64,000 nucleotides of DNA from the NCBI GenBank assembly GCA_022794215.1, contig JAAWEH010000006.1, forward strand, positions 1-64,000, given 5' to 3'. The notes beneath the pieces were generated by a model that saw nothing but the letters and a program-made list of their open reading frames with translations, ran no database searches and was not told the DNA's origin. How positions within the stretch are numbered: the stretch's first letter is position 1; each line of letters begins with the position of its first letter. This stretch comes from Oscillospiraceae bacterium. GTDB lineage: Bacteria > Bacillota > Clostridia > Oscillospirales > Oscillospiraceae. Of this stretch, positions 28,407 to 37,857 are shown piece by piece. The translations under genes and the position numbers were made by a program.

Positions 28407-29186
28407 TTATCCGTTCTTCCTGTCCTCCTGGATCAGCAGTTTCAGCGCCTCCACGCCCACCTGGATGGCGGCCTGAAGGTCATGACTCTCCTTTTGATCC
28501 AGCCCGGCGGCCTCCCGCTCCTGGTTCCAGATCACGTGGAAACAGGAACCGCAGCGGACGTCCAGGGCGGCGGCGCAACAGAAAAGGGCGGCGCTCTCCA
28601 TCTCGGAGGCCAAAACCCCCAGCCGCTTCCAGGCCTCCCATTTGGCCAGCAGCTCATAGCTCACCGGCATCCGGCTGGGACTATGCTGGCCATAGAAGGA
28701 ATCCTTACACTGAACCACCCCCGCGTGCCAAGGCTTACCCAGGTTCTTGGCCGCCTGGACCAGGGCCTGCTGCACATGGTAGTCACTGACTGCCGGGAAC
28801 TCAATGGGCGCATACTCCCGGCTGGTTCCCTCATGCCGAACGGCGCCGGTGGCGATGACCACGTCGTCGGACTGCACCTTCAGAGCAATGCCGCCGCAGG
28901 TGCCCACCCGAATAAAGGTGTCGGCGCCGATGTTGTGGAGCTCCTCCATGGCAATCACCGCCGAAGGGCCGCCGATCCCGGTGGAGCAGACGCTAACCTT
29001 CTCCCCCAGCAATGTGCCGGTATAGATGGTGTACTCCCGATTGGAGTGAACTTTGCGGGCGTCGTCAAAATAGGCGGCGATCTTCTCGCAGCGCCCGGGA
29101 TCGCCGGGCAGAATGCAATACCGGCCCACGTCCCCCTCCTTGCACTGGATATGGAATTGAAGTTCATGTTCCTGCATCAAGGTCAC
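28407..29186 (-). CDS. udp: Uridine phosphorylase-like nucleoside phosphorylase
   Basis: '[20 protein letters not shown]', '[18 protein letters not shown]', 'IRVGTCGGI', '[15 protein letters not shown]'. Confidence 0.9.
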   Translation of the reverse strand: MTLMQEHELQFHIQCKEGDVGRYCILPGDPGRCEKIAAYFDDARKVHSNREYTIYTGTLLGEKVSVCSTGIGGPSAVIAMEELHNIGADTFIRVGTCGGIALKVQSDDVVIATGAVRHEGTSREYAPIEFPAVSDYHVQQALVQAAKNLGKPWHAGVVQCKDSFYGQHSPSRMPVSYELLAKWEAWKRLGVLASEMESAALFCCAAALDVRCGSCFHVIWNQEREAAGLDQKESHDLQAAIQVGVEALKLLIQEDRKNG

Positions 29187-29296
29187 CTCATTTTATTTTT
29201 TACTGGCTCTTATTGGAAATATTATACCTCATTTATCTCTATTCTGCAAGATATACTGCAAAATCAGCCCCCTTCCGCCAAAATGAAAACTGACGC

Positions 29297-29325
29297 TTGA
29301 AAAAGCGTGTCAAAATTGGTAAAAT
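29297..29325 (+). promoter_or_regulatory. Sigma-A promoter for the PPase-like gene
   Basis: TTGAAA-N17-TAAAAT. Confidence 0.6.
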
Positions 29326-29390
29326 GAAGGGTAAACTATAAATTAAACTACAAATGGCCTGGGGATTGGGGCGGTGCGGCTGCCGGTTTC

Positions 29391-31529
29391 ATGGGTCAAA
29401 AGGAGTTGGGGCAGTTGCCGTTGCAAATGGAAAACCTGATCTGGTTGGGTGTTGGCGGAGCCGTTCTCTGCCTTGGCTTTGCCCTGCTCCAGCTGCGCAG
29501 GGCTCTGGGACCTAAGGTCGAGGCGAACGACCCCCTTCAGGGCTGGTATAAGGCCATTCGCGAGGGGGAGCGAGCCTTTTTTAAGGTGCAATATCCCCTT
29601 CTTTTTGGCGCTTTCTGCCTCATTTTTGCGCTATTTGTGGCCCTGTTCTCCGGCGGGCTTTTGCCCGATCCTTTTTTCCCCGCCGCCTTCTTTTCGGGCG
29701 GGGTCTGCGGCACGTTGGTGTGTCTAATCGGCACGAAGGTCTCCGACGCCGCCGGGATCGCCGCCGCCAGAGCTGCAGGGGAGAGCTTCAACCGGGCGCT
29801 GGGAACCGTTTTTTCCTCGGGGGCCGTCGCCGGCTTCTTGGCCGCAGGCCTGGGGCTGGCCCATGTGACCGGGTGGATCCTCTTTTTGAAGTATCAGATG
29901 GGGTATACTCCCGACGCCATTGCCGGAACCATGATCCCGTTTGGAGCAGGGGCTTGCCTGATGGCCCTGCTGCTTCGATTGGGCGGAAGCTTTTTCTCCC
30001 AGGCCGCCAATCTGGGCAGCCGCATGGCAGAGGGGACAGAAGAGACTTTGGGGCCGGCGGTTGCCCGCTGCGTGGGCGGTGGAGCCGGATGCATGGGAGG
30101 CTTGGGGGCCGGACTCTATGAATCCTATGTGGCCAGTCTTCTCGCCGCCCTTGCTTTGGGCGCCGCTTCTGCCGAGGACGGGCTTATGTGGAGCGCTCTG
30201 GTTCTGCCTTTGGCGGTAGCCGCCATCGGCGCTTTCTGCTCCATGATCGCGACCCTCCTGATCCGTTCCCGGGAGAAAGCGGGCCAGCGGGAGCTGCTGT
30301 TTATCCTCCGCAAGGGATGCTATACCGCCGCCATTCTTACAGGAGCGGTCTGTATCCCGGTCACCTATCTCCTCTTTGGCTCCTGGGAGCTCTGGTTTCC
30401 CGTCCTAACGGGGCTTGTGGCCGGGTGTATCTTCAGCTACTGGACCGAGTGTTCCACCTCAGCGGCCTACGGGCCCGTCCACCAGTTGAGCCGGGCCGCT
30501 GAAACGGGAACGGAAGGCGCCCTTTTGGAGGGGCTGCGTTTGGGGCTGCGCTCCACGGCAGGCACTGTGTTTATTGCCTCGGCATCTATTCTGATCGCCT
30601 TCCTTTCCGCGGGAGGGACTTTGAGCGGCGATCCCTCCGTTTTCTTCAAAGGCTGTTACGCAGTGGCCCTGGCCGGGGTGGGGATGCTCTCCACCGCAGG
30701 GATCACCCTGGCAGCCGGCTCCATGGGGCCGGGGTGCCGCAATGCAAGCCGTTTGGCTGAGGCTCAGTGGCCGGAGGACGGAGCCGTCACTGAACGCTCC
30801 CGGGCCCTGTCTTTCCTTGGAAGCTCCGCCATGGCCGGAGGCAAAGGCTTTGACGCCGGGGCCTCCTTCCTGACTGCGGCGGCAATGCTTTTGGCCTGTG
30901 TCGTTCTGCTCCGGTCTCAACTGCCGAGCGGCACTTTGCAGCTTACCCATCCGGCGGCGCTGGCAGGGATCCTGCTGGGTGTTATGACCGCCTTCGCCTT
31001 TGCCGCTCTGGTCATCAAAGGGGTGCAGCGCTCTGTCCAGGCCGGGGCGGAAGAGCTTCGCCGCCAGCGGCGGGAAAGCCGGGAGACCTCGGACAGAAAG
31101 CCCGCACAATCAGGACCCACAGCCTTTGTGGGCCGGTGCGCCAAAAGCGCTCTGCGGCAGATGGCCGCTCCTATTCTTCTGGCGGCGCTCTCCCCGGTGG
31201 CAGCGGGACTGATCCTGGGTGTTCCGGGAATGCTGGGGCTGGTATTTGGCGTGATGATCAGCGGCTTTGCCCTGTCGGTCTATATGTCCAATACGGGCAG
31301 TGCCTGGGGAAACGCCATGGAGTACATTGAAAGCGGAAAGCTGGGCGGGAAGGGCTCTGCCTGCCACAAGGCGGCCACTGTGTGCGCCGGGGTGGGCGAT
31401 CCCTTCCGGGAGGTTGCGGGGCCCGCATTGAACCAGCTGATGAAGCTGTGTGCCGCCATGGCGCTGCTTACCACGCCCCTCCTCCTTTCCTTTGACTTTT
31501 ACGCATTCCTTGCCGCTATACTGGGATAA
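29391..31529 (+). CDS. Membrane-bound pyrophosphatase (H+-PPase) homologue with degenerate active site; probable pseudoenzyme
   Basis: Recognisable scaffold: 'RLGGSFFSQAANLGSRMAEGTE', 'GGLGAGLYESYV', 'TECSTSAAYGPVHQLSRAAETGTEGALLEGLRLGLRSTAGTV', 'SAWGNAMEYIESGKLGGKGSACHKAATVCAGVGDPFREVAGPALNQLMKL'. Canonical [18 protein letters not shown] and related acidic motifs are substituted. Start may be 29427 (MENLIWLG). Confidence 0.85.
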   Translation: MGQKELGQLPLQMENLIWLGVGGAVLCLGFALLQLRRALGPKVEANDPLQGWYKAIREGERAFFKVQYPLLFGAFCLIFALFVALFSGGLLPDPFFPAAFFSGGVCGTLVCLIGTKVSDAAGIAAARAAGESFNRALGTVFSSGAVAGFLAAGLGLAHVTGWILFLKYQMGYTPDAIAGTMIPFGAGACLMALLLRLGGSFFSQAANLGSRMAEGTEETLGPAVARCVGGGAGCMGGLGAGLYESYVASLLAALALGAASAEDGLMWSALVLPLAVAAIGAFCSMIATLLIRSREKAGQRELLFILRKGCYTAAILTGAVCIPVTYLLFGSWELWFPVLTGLVAGCIFSYWTECSTSAAYGPVHQLSRAAETGTEGALLEGLRLGLRSTAGTVFIASASILIAFLSAGGTLSGDPSVFFKGCYAVALAGVGMLSTAGITLAAGSMGPGCRNASRLAEAQWPEDGAVTERSRALSFLGSSAMAGGKGFDAGASFLTAAAMLLACVVLLRSQLPSGTLQLTHPAALAGILLGVMTAFAFAALVIKGVQRSVQAGAEELRRQRRESRETSDRKPAQSGPTAFVGRCAKSALRQMAAPILLAALSPVAAGLILGVPGMLGLVFGVMISGFALSVYMSNTGSAWGNAMEYIESGKLGGKGSACHKAATVCAGVGDPFREVAGPALNQLMKLCAAMALLTTPLLLSFDFYAFLAAILG

Positions 31530-31537
31530 GATACGCA

Positions 31538-31570
31538 CAGGGCCGAACCCTTGGGTTCGGCCCTGCTTTT
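31538..31570. terminator. Bidirectional Rho-independent terminator
   Basis: CAGGGCCGAACCC/GGGTTCGGCCCTG followed by CTTTTT. Confidence 0.85.
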
Positions 31571-33051
31571 TACCACTCTATCCACCCGGTGGCAATGTTC
31601 TCTCGGAAGGCCCGGTCATGCTCCACAAAAACCAGGGTAGGGCAGTACTCCAAAATCAGCTCCTCCACCTGCTGCCGGGACCAGAGATCCATATAATTCA
31701 GCGGCTCGTCCCAAAGATAGAGGTGGGCGCTTTGGCACAGGCTCCTGGCAAGCAGGAGCTTCTTTTTCTGTCCGGCGCTCCAACAGGACAGCTCCTTTTC
31801 CAGCTGGCTGCGTTCCAGCCCCAGTTGGCGAAGGATGGCCCGACACAAAACGCCGTCCAGCTGCCACTGCTCCAGCCTGTCCTCCAGCCGGCCCTGCAAG
31901 CCGCCGATGCTCTGGGGCACATAGGAGGTTTGGAGCCGGCCCGGGCGGATCACCTCTCCCGTCCACTCCGGGCCTTCCCCGGCCAGAAGGCGCAGAACAC
32001 TGGTCTTTCCGCAGCCATTGGGCCCCACCAGGGCCAGACGTTCTCCGGGGGCAACGGAGAAGGACAGGGGCCGGCACACCGGTTTCCCATGGTAGACCGG
32101 AGCCGCCTGCCGCAGCTCCGCCAGACGCTTGCCCTGAAAGGTCAGGGGGGACAGCTTGAGAGGAAGGGCCGTCTCCACATTGCCCAGAAGCTTTTCCTTC
32201 TCCTCCACTGCCGACAAACGGCGGTTTTCAATGGCTTTGGAGCGCTTGGCCATCTTTGCGGCCATATGGCCCACATGTCCCTTATCCGGCTTTAGTCCTG
32301 AGGCGGTCACCCCGGCGTTCTTGGTTTTTTCCACTCGCCGTGACCATTCCCCGGTCTGCCGGACAGCTTGGCGCAGCTGGGCGATCTCCTTCTTCAGCTG
32401 GCCGTCCCGCCGCTCCTCCTGCAGGGTTCGGCGGCGGGTCTCTTCCTGCCAGGTGGACCAGTTGCCCGCCTGGAGCCGGGGGCCCATCCGCTCCAGGGCC
32501 AGGATATGATCCACACAGCCGTCCAAAAAGGCCCGGTCATGGGACACCAGCAGAAAGCCCCGCTGACGGCGGAGGTATGAGGCCACCTTTTTTCGACCCG
32601 CCTCATCCAGGTGGTTGGTGGGCTCGTCGATGAGGGGGAAACAGCCCTCCTCCAAAAAGAGGGAGGCCAGCAGCACCTTGGTCTGCTCCCCGCCGGAGAG
32701 AGTGGAAAAGGGCCGCTCCAGGGCCTCCGGCTCCACCCCCAAAAGGCTCAGCTCCCGCTCCTGCTCCCAGGGCTCCGACTGGGGGCAGAGGGCGGAGAGC
32801 ACCTGCTCCGTACGGCTCTCCGGGGCCTCCACCGGGGCGGGAAAACGGCAGCAGCGGACAGGGGCGATGAGAGCTTTTCCCCCCTCCAGCTCCCCACTGA
32901 GCAGCTTTAGCAGGGTGGTCTTTCCCCGTCCGTTGCGGCCGATGAGCCCCAGCCGCCAGCTTGTGTCCAGCCGGAGGGTCAGGTCTTCAAATACATTCTC
33001 CGCTCCGCCTTCATAGGCGAAATGCAGATGTTGGATCTCAATGATGGACAT
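31570..33051 (-). CDS. ABC-F family ATPase (Lsa/ribosomal-protection-like)
   Basis: Two ABC domains: 'GLIGRNGRGKTTLLKLL', 'LSGGEQTKVLLASLFLEEGCFPLIDEPTNHLD', 'ALVGPNGCGKTSVLRLL', 'WSAGQKKKLLLARSLCQSAHLYLWDEPLNYMD'; no TM segments. Confidence 0.9.
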   Translation of the reverse strand: MSIIEIQHLHFAYEGGAENVFEDLTLRLDTSWRLGLIGRNGRGKTTLLKLLSGELEGGKALIAPVRCCRFPAPVEAPESRTEQVLSALCPQSEPWEQERELSLLGVEPEALERPFSTLSGGEQTKVLLASLFLEEGCFPLIDEPTNHLDEAGRKKVASYLRRQRGFLLVSHDRAFLDGCVDHILALERMGPRLQAGNWSTWQEETRRRTLQEERRDGQLKKEIAQLRQAVRQTGEWSRRVEKTKNAGVTASGLKPDKGHVGHMAAKMAKRSKAIENRRLSAVEEKEKLLGNVETALPLKLSPLTFQGKRLAELRQAAPVYHGKPVCRPLSFSVAPGERLALVGPNGCGKTSVLRLLAGEGPEWTGEVIRPGRLQTSYVPQSIGGLQGRLEDRLEQWQLDGVLCRAILRQLGLERSQLEKELSCWSAGQKKKLLLARSLCQSAHLYLWDEPLNYMDLWSRQQVEELILEYCPTLVFVEHDRAFRENIATGWIEW

Positions 33052-33059
33052 GGCGTCCT

Positions 33060-33160
33060 CCCTTCTCACGCACGGCAAAAAAATCAGGCCGCGGGAAAGC
33101 AAGCTCTCCCTTGGCCCATGTGCGTGAAAAAGGCGCCCTTCGCTTCTGCGAAGGCGGGAA
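33060..33160 (-). promoter_or_regulatory. Transcription attenuator leader of the ABC-F gene
   Basis: Minus strand: hairpin CGCCTTCGC-agaa-GCGAAGGGCG then CCTTTTTC, and a second hairpin GGGCCAAGGGA...TTCCCGCGGCCT then GATTTTTTT, both upstream of the ABC-F start. Confidence 0.65.
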
Positions 33161-33528
33161 GAAGGCTCACATTCTCGCATCCGGGCATGAAAAGGTTGGG
33201 GTTACCCCCCTTCCCATCTCTTTTACCCGTTACTCAGCGAGAAATGTGACGCATCTTCCCAGCTCCCCTCTATCTCTTTGAGGGGATTTTAACAGACGGG
33301 GAGGGATTTGTCAAATGGGGAGAGTCTGCAGGGCCATTCTCCTCAAGATTCAGAGCCGTTTGGCTCTTATCCTTTCGGAAAAGAATGGTTCTCCGCCGCC
33401 CACGCGATATCTGGTTTTGACCGCAGCCACCATCCAAAGGGTAAAATTCCCAAATCCATCATTTTACAAACCGAAAAAAATCAGGTATAATAAATATCCA
33501 TCGACATTTCCGGGAGGTGAGGCACTGC

Positions 33529-34443
33529 ATGAAAAACAGGCTTTGGGCTGTTATACCGGCATTTGCGCTGCTGCTGGCGGGGTGCAGCCAGACTCCCGCG
33601 GAGGAGGAAAATCTGCATATCCTGGCCACCACCTACCCAGTATACCTCTTTACCACTGCCCTTACAGAGGGAATAGATGAGGTGGAGGTCTCTCTTCTGG
33701 TCAATTCTCAAACCTCCTGCCTCCACGACTATACCTTAACGGTGAAGGACATGAAGGCCATCGAGAAGGCCGACATTATCGTCATGAACGGAGCGGGGCT
33801 GGAGGAGTTTATGGAGGACGCTCTGGCAACCTCTGACGCAGTGGTCATCGACTGCTCGGAGGGGGTGGAGCTGCTGCCTACTTTGGAGCACCACGGCCAC
33901 GACGGCCACGACCATGAGGAGGAATATGACCCTCATTTCTGGATGGAGCCGGAGAGGGCCTGTCAGATGGTCAACAACATTGCCCAAGGGCTTTTCCCCC
34001 TGCTTCCGCCCCAGAGCGGCAACCCGGCCGTTCAAGATTTCTCGGCCCGGTGGACCGGGACAGACACCGCCATTGACACGATCCTCTATAAGCAGGATAC
34101 CTCCCCCCTGACGGGCCAAAAATTCATCACCTTCCACGACGGCTTCCAATATTTTGCCCAGGCTCTTGGCCTGGATCTTTTGAAGGCCATCGAGGAAGAG
34201 GAGGGGGCCACCGCCTCTGCCGCTGAGATCAAGGAGGTCGTGGCCCTCATCGAGGAATACCACATCCCCGCCATCTTCGTGGAAAAGAACGGCTCCTCGG
34301 CCACGGCGGAGGTCATCGCCCGGGAGACGGGCTGCGGCGTTTATGAGCTGGATATGCTCATGAGCGGGGACGGTTCGGGCATCCAGGCCTATCTTGACGC
34401 CATGAGCCGCAATTTAGAAACCATTTTGGAGGCTCTCCCATGA
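33529..34443 (+). CDS. znuA: Zinc-type ABC transporter substrate-binding lipoprotein
   Basis: Lipobox 'LLLAGCSQ', His-rich 'HHGHDGHDHEEEYDPHFWMEPERACQMVNNIAQGL', 'FHDGFQYFAQALGL'. Confidence 0.88.
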   Translation: MKNRLWAVIPAFALLLAGCSQTPAEEENLHILATTYPVYLFTTALTEGIDEVEVSLLVNSQTSCLHDYTLTVKDMKAIEKADIIVMNGAGLEEFMEDALATSDAVVIDCSEGVELLPTLEHHGHDGHDHEEEYDPHFWMEPERACQMVNNIAQGLFPLLPPQSGNPAVQDFSARWTGTDTAIDTILYKQDTSPLTGQKFITFHDGFQYFAQALGLDLLKAIEEEEGATASAAEIKEVVALIEEYHIPAIFVEKNGSSATAEVIARETGCGVYELDMLMSGDGSGIQAYLDAMSRNLETILEALP

Positions 34444-35210
34444 GCATACACAAGCATGACAACTGCACCGGCCGCGGCTGTGAAGGGCTTTGCTGCCTGG
34501 AGCTGAAGAATGTGGGGGTTACCATGGGCACCGACGAGCTGCTGCGGGAGGTGTCCTTCCACCTCCACTGCGGGGAAATCGCCGCTCTCATCGGGCCCAA
34601 CGGGGCGGGCAAGTCCTCCCTGTTCAAGGCCATTTTGGGGCAGCTGCCCCATTCGGGCTCCATCGGGTTTCAGCGCTCTGACGGGGCCAAGAGCCGACCG
34701 GTCATCGGCTATGTGCCCCAGTCCCCCACCTTTGACCGGGGAGATCCGGTGAGCGTGCTGGACTTTTTTGCCGCCGCCGTCGGCGACTGGCCCGTATTTC
34801 TGCCCATCCCCCGGAAGCTCCGGGAGCGGGTGGGGGCCTGCCTCGCCCGAACCCATGCCGAGGGGCTGATGGACAAGCGGGTGGGCGCCCTGTCGGGCGG
34901 AGAACTGCAGCGGGTGCTGATGGCACTGGCTTTGGAGCCCCTGCCCCACATCCTTATTCTGGACGAGCCTTTGTCCGGTGTAGACGTGGAGGGAGAGCGG
35001 CAGCTTCTGGACATGCTGGACGAGCTGCGGCGAACCTATGACCTCTCCATCCTTTTTTCCACCCATGATTTTGCCACTCTGGAGCAGTACGCCGACAAGG
35101 TGATCCTGCTTCAGAACACGGTGTTGAAGATCGGCTCCCCCGGACAGGTACTGGGGTCGGCGGAGTTTCAAGGCGTGTTTCACCTGCGGATGGGAAAGGG
35201 GGCGGAGTGA
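34440..35210 (+). CDS. znuC: Metal ABC transporter ATP-binding protein, Cys/His-rich N terminus
   Basis: 'ALIGPNGAGKSSLFKAIL', 'LSGGELQRVLMALALEPLPHILILDEPLSGVD'; N-terminal 'MSIHKHDNCTGRGCEGLCC'. Confidence 0.9.
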   Translation: MSIHKHDNCTGRGCEGLCCLELKNVGVTMGTDELLREVSFHLHCGEIAALIGPNGAGKSSLFKAILGQLPHSGSIGFQRSDGAKSRPVIGYVPQSPTFDRGDPVSVLDFFAAAVGDWPVFLPIPRKLRERVGACLARTHAEGLMDKRVGALSGGELQRVLMALALEPLPHILILDEPLSGVDVEGERQLLDMLDELRRTYDLSILFSTHDFATLEQYADKVILLQNTVLKIGSPGQVLGSAEFQGVFHLRMGKGAE

Positions 35211-36059
35211 ATGGAGCTTTGGTACGCTCTTGTGGATCTGCTGCCCTTTGAGTGGGCACAGCCGGGGCACATGTTCTTTATGAAACATGCGCTGCTGGCC
35301 GTTTTGGTCATCTCGCCCCTGTTTGGGCTTTTGTCCACCATGGTGGTGCAGAGCCGGATGTCCTTTTTCTCCGACGCGCTGGGACATTCCGCCTTTACGG
35401 GCATTGCCATCGGGGTGCTGTGCGGGCTTCAGGAGCCCATGTGGGCAGCGGTGGGGTTCGCGCTGGCGTTCTCCCTTCTCTTTACCTGGGTGCGCAGGCG
35501 AACCAGTCTGGCAAGCGACACGGTGATCGGCGTCTTTTCCTCCACGGCCGTGGCCCTGGGGATCTTTGCGGCCACTTTGGGGGGCGGATCCTTTACCAAG
35601 TTCAACGCGCTGCTCATCGGCGATATTTTAAGCGTGGAGCCCCGGAGGATCGGGCTGTTGGCGGGGATCCTGGCGGTGGCGCTGGTACTGTGGGTGTGCG
35701 CTTACAATACCTTGCTGCTCTCCGCTCTCCACCCTCCTTTGGCGGACAGCCGGGGGATCCGGGTCTTTTGGCAGGAGGCGGTGCTCAACGCCGCTATCGC
35801 TGTGGTGGTGACGGTGTCCATGACCTGGGTGGGACTGCTGGTCATCAACTCTCTGCTGGTTCTCCCTGCCGCCGCCGCCCGGGGGATCGCCCGGAATACC
35901 CGACAGTATCATCTGTTTTCCGTTTTGGGGGCTGTGGTGTGCGGCGTGGCTGGGTTGATGACTTCCTATTATATTGAGGCCTCCGCCGGGGCTGCCATCA
36001 CACTGTATCTGGCGCTCTATTTTGCCCTTGCCGCGGTTTTTCAGCGGGAGCGCCCGTAA
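35211..36059 (+). CDS. znuB: Metal ABC transporter permease
   Basis: ABC-3 family: 'MKHALLAVLVISPLFGLLSTMVVQSRMSFFSDALGHSAFTGIAIGVL'. Confidence 0.9.
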   Translation: MELWYALVDLLPFEWAQPGHMFFMKHALLAVLVISPLFGLLSTMVVQSRMSFFSDALGHSAFTGIAIGVLCGLQEPMWAAVGFALAFSLLFTWVRRRTSLASDTVIGVFSSTAVALGIFAATLGGGSFTKFNALLIGDILSVEPRRIGLLAGILAVALVLWVCAYNTLLLSALHPPLADSRGIRVFWQEAVLNAAIAVVVTVSMTWVGLLVINSLLVLPAAAARGIARNTRQYHLFSVLGAVVCGVAGLMTSYYIEASAGAAITLYLALYFALAAVFQRERP

Positions 36060-36075
36060 AAGGATGCTTTCCCAT

Positions 36076-36110
36076 AAAAAAGGCCGCCCGGTCTTGCCGG
36101 GCGGCCTTTT
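36076..36110. terminator. Bidirectional terminator between convergent genes
   Basis: AAAAAAGGCCGCCCGG..CCGGGCGGCCTTTT. Confidence 0.85.
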
Positions 36111-36116
36111 CATCTC

Positions 36117-37631
36117 TTACTTTTGGGGCAGGGTGGCTAAGTAGCTTTCTACTCCCGCGGCCACGCCCTGGGCCAGCTTTTCCTGGTAGTCGGGGCGGAT
36201 GAGCTGCATCAGTTCCTCGTGGCAGGACATGAAGCCGGTCTCCAGCAGGGCGGCGGGCATTGTGGTCTCCCGGAGAACCACATAGTCGTTGGTGAGCAGG
36301 CCCCGGTCAATGGAGCCGGTGCGGGATACCACCGCTTTTTGGATACAGTCGGCCAGCTTTTCTCCCCGGGTGCTGTCCGGGTAGGAATAGGTAAAGGTAC
36401 CTTGGAAAGACAGGTTGGAAGAACTGGCGTTGGCGTGGATGGACACAAAGGCATCCGCCTCCACGCTGTTGGCAATCTCGCAGCGGTCATAGAGATCCAT
36501 GTACACATCGGTGGAACGGGTGAGCACCACGTTATAGCCCTTTTCCCGCAGAAGTTCAGCGGCCCGGAGGGTGATGGGCAGGGTAATGTCCTTCTCCATG
36601 ATCTCCTCATACACCGCGCCGGAGGCGGAACCGCCGTGTCCGGCATCCAGCACTACCGTATAGGCATTGGGATCCCAGTTTTCCGGCAGGGTGGGAACCA
36701 CCGGGCCGGTGGCCGGGGGCTTTACGGTGACCACCACCGCCTGCAGGTTGGCGTCGCCGGTGACGGTGACGTTTTCTTCATAACTGCAGCCCTTGGCCAG
36801 ATCCAGAACCACTCGGGTCACATGGTTCTCCTCTGGGAGAATATCATCCCCGTGCTGGGCGTAGCGCACCCGGTCTACCACCGGGTTTTCCGGACGGATG
36901 GAGCCATCCTGCCCGCTGCCGATGGCAAAGCCCAACAGGTCGATGACCACCCGGTCGCCCAGATCCAGTACCTGGTAGCGGGGGGCCTTGTTTAAGTAGA
37001 GGGTGATGCTCTGAGCATTGTCGTCAGCGGTCACCCGCAGCAGGAAGCCATCGGGCGGGCCGGCGGGGGGCTTAGAGGGGGTGGGCTCCGGTTCGGGCTG
37101 ACTCTGCCGGGCGGTGACCAGAGCGGTGAAGGTATCGTTGTCCCAGTCCACCTGGGCGTGGAGCTGCTCGGAAACAAAGCGGAGGGGCACCAGGGTACGC
37201 TCCACCCCGTCATATTTTGCCACCATTGCCGGAACTTTTCCAGGCAAGTCCACCACGTTTCCGTTGACCACCGCCTGACTTGAGCCCAAGGTGAGAATGA
37301 CCATATCCTCCCCCGCTGAGATCACCACCTGGCGGTTTTCCCCCATCCAGAGAACGGTGGCCCCCAGCGCTTCGGCAATGGGGCGCACGGGAACCAGGGT
37401 GCGGCCGTCCACCCCGTCCACCGTTCGGGTAACGGCGGGAACATCCAGTTCCATGGGCTCTCCGTTAAGCTTTACATTCACTTTTTCGGCCTGAACCGCG
37501 CTCTCATAGCGGCCGGCCGTCTCGTCGTGAAACTGTACACTCACTGTGTCCGGCTGGGCGGCCCAGGCAACGGGCAGTCCAAGGGCCAACAGCAACAGCA
37601 ATGAACAAAAAAAAGGGAATAGTCTTTTCAT
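36117..37631 (-). CDS. N-acetylmuramoyl-L-alanine amidase with copper amine oxidase-like N-terminal and AMIN domains
   Basis: 'RTLVPVRPIAEALGATVLWMGENRQVVI', 'VVLDAGHGGSASGAVYEEIMEKDITLPI', 'VSIHANASS', 'ALLETGFMS'. Confidence 0.92.
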   Translation of the reverse strand: MKRLFPFFCSLLLLLALGLPVAWAAQPDTVSVQFHDETAGRYESAVQAEKVNVKLNGEPMELDVPAVTRTVDGVDGRTLVPVRPIAEALGATVLWMGENRQVVISAGEDMVILTLGSSQAVVNGNVVDLPGKVPAMVAKYDGVERTLVPLRFVSEQLHAQVDWDNDTFTALVTARQSQPEPEPTPSKPPAGPPDGFLLRVTADDNAQSITLYLNKAPRYQVLDLGDRVVIDLLGFAIGSGQDGSIRPENPVVDRVRYAQHGDDILPEENHVTRVVLDLAKGCSYEENVTVTGDANLQAVVVTVKPPATGPVVPTLPENWDPNAYTVVLDAGHGGSASGAVYEEIMEKDITLPITLRAAELLREKGYNVVLTRSTDVYMDLYDRCEIANSVEADAFVSIHANASSSNLSFQGTFTYSYPDSTRGEKLADCIQKAVVSRTGSIDRGLLTNDYVVLRETTMPAALLETGFMSCHEELMQLIRPDYQEKLAQGVAAGVESYLATLPQK

Positions 37632-37746
37632 GGGGGAAAGGCTCCTCCTGGGCAAAATTCGACGAACTTGTTTCCCATTTTAGCCTTTTCTGCCCCAAGT
37701 GTCAATGGAAGTGTCAGGAAAATAGTTTACATAATATCAAAACGGC

Positions 37747-37829
37747 ATGGTCAAAAAATGGTCAAAATTTCCTTGACATCATTGGGCATTTATTATAAAA
37801 TGACCCTAACAATAAGAGTTTCTTATTGT
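37747..37829 (+). promoter_or_regulatory. Promoter with phased direct repeats and start-site inverted repeat
   Basis: ATGGTCAAAA at 37747 and 37758 (11-bp period); TTGACA (37773-37778)-N17-TAAAAT (37796-37801); ACAATAAGA-gtt-TCTTATTGT at 37809-37829. Confidence 0.7.
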
Positions 37830-37857
37830 GGAAAAAAGCGAGAAAGAAGGAATTGAG

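Noticed and set aside
33051-33180. N-terminal 43-codon extension of the ABC-F ORF as part of the protein
   Set aside because: The canonical ABC-F start is MSIIEIQHLHFAY at 33051; the extension coincides with terminator hairpins, so it is treated as leader.
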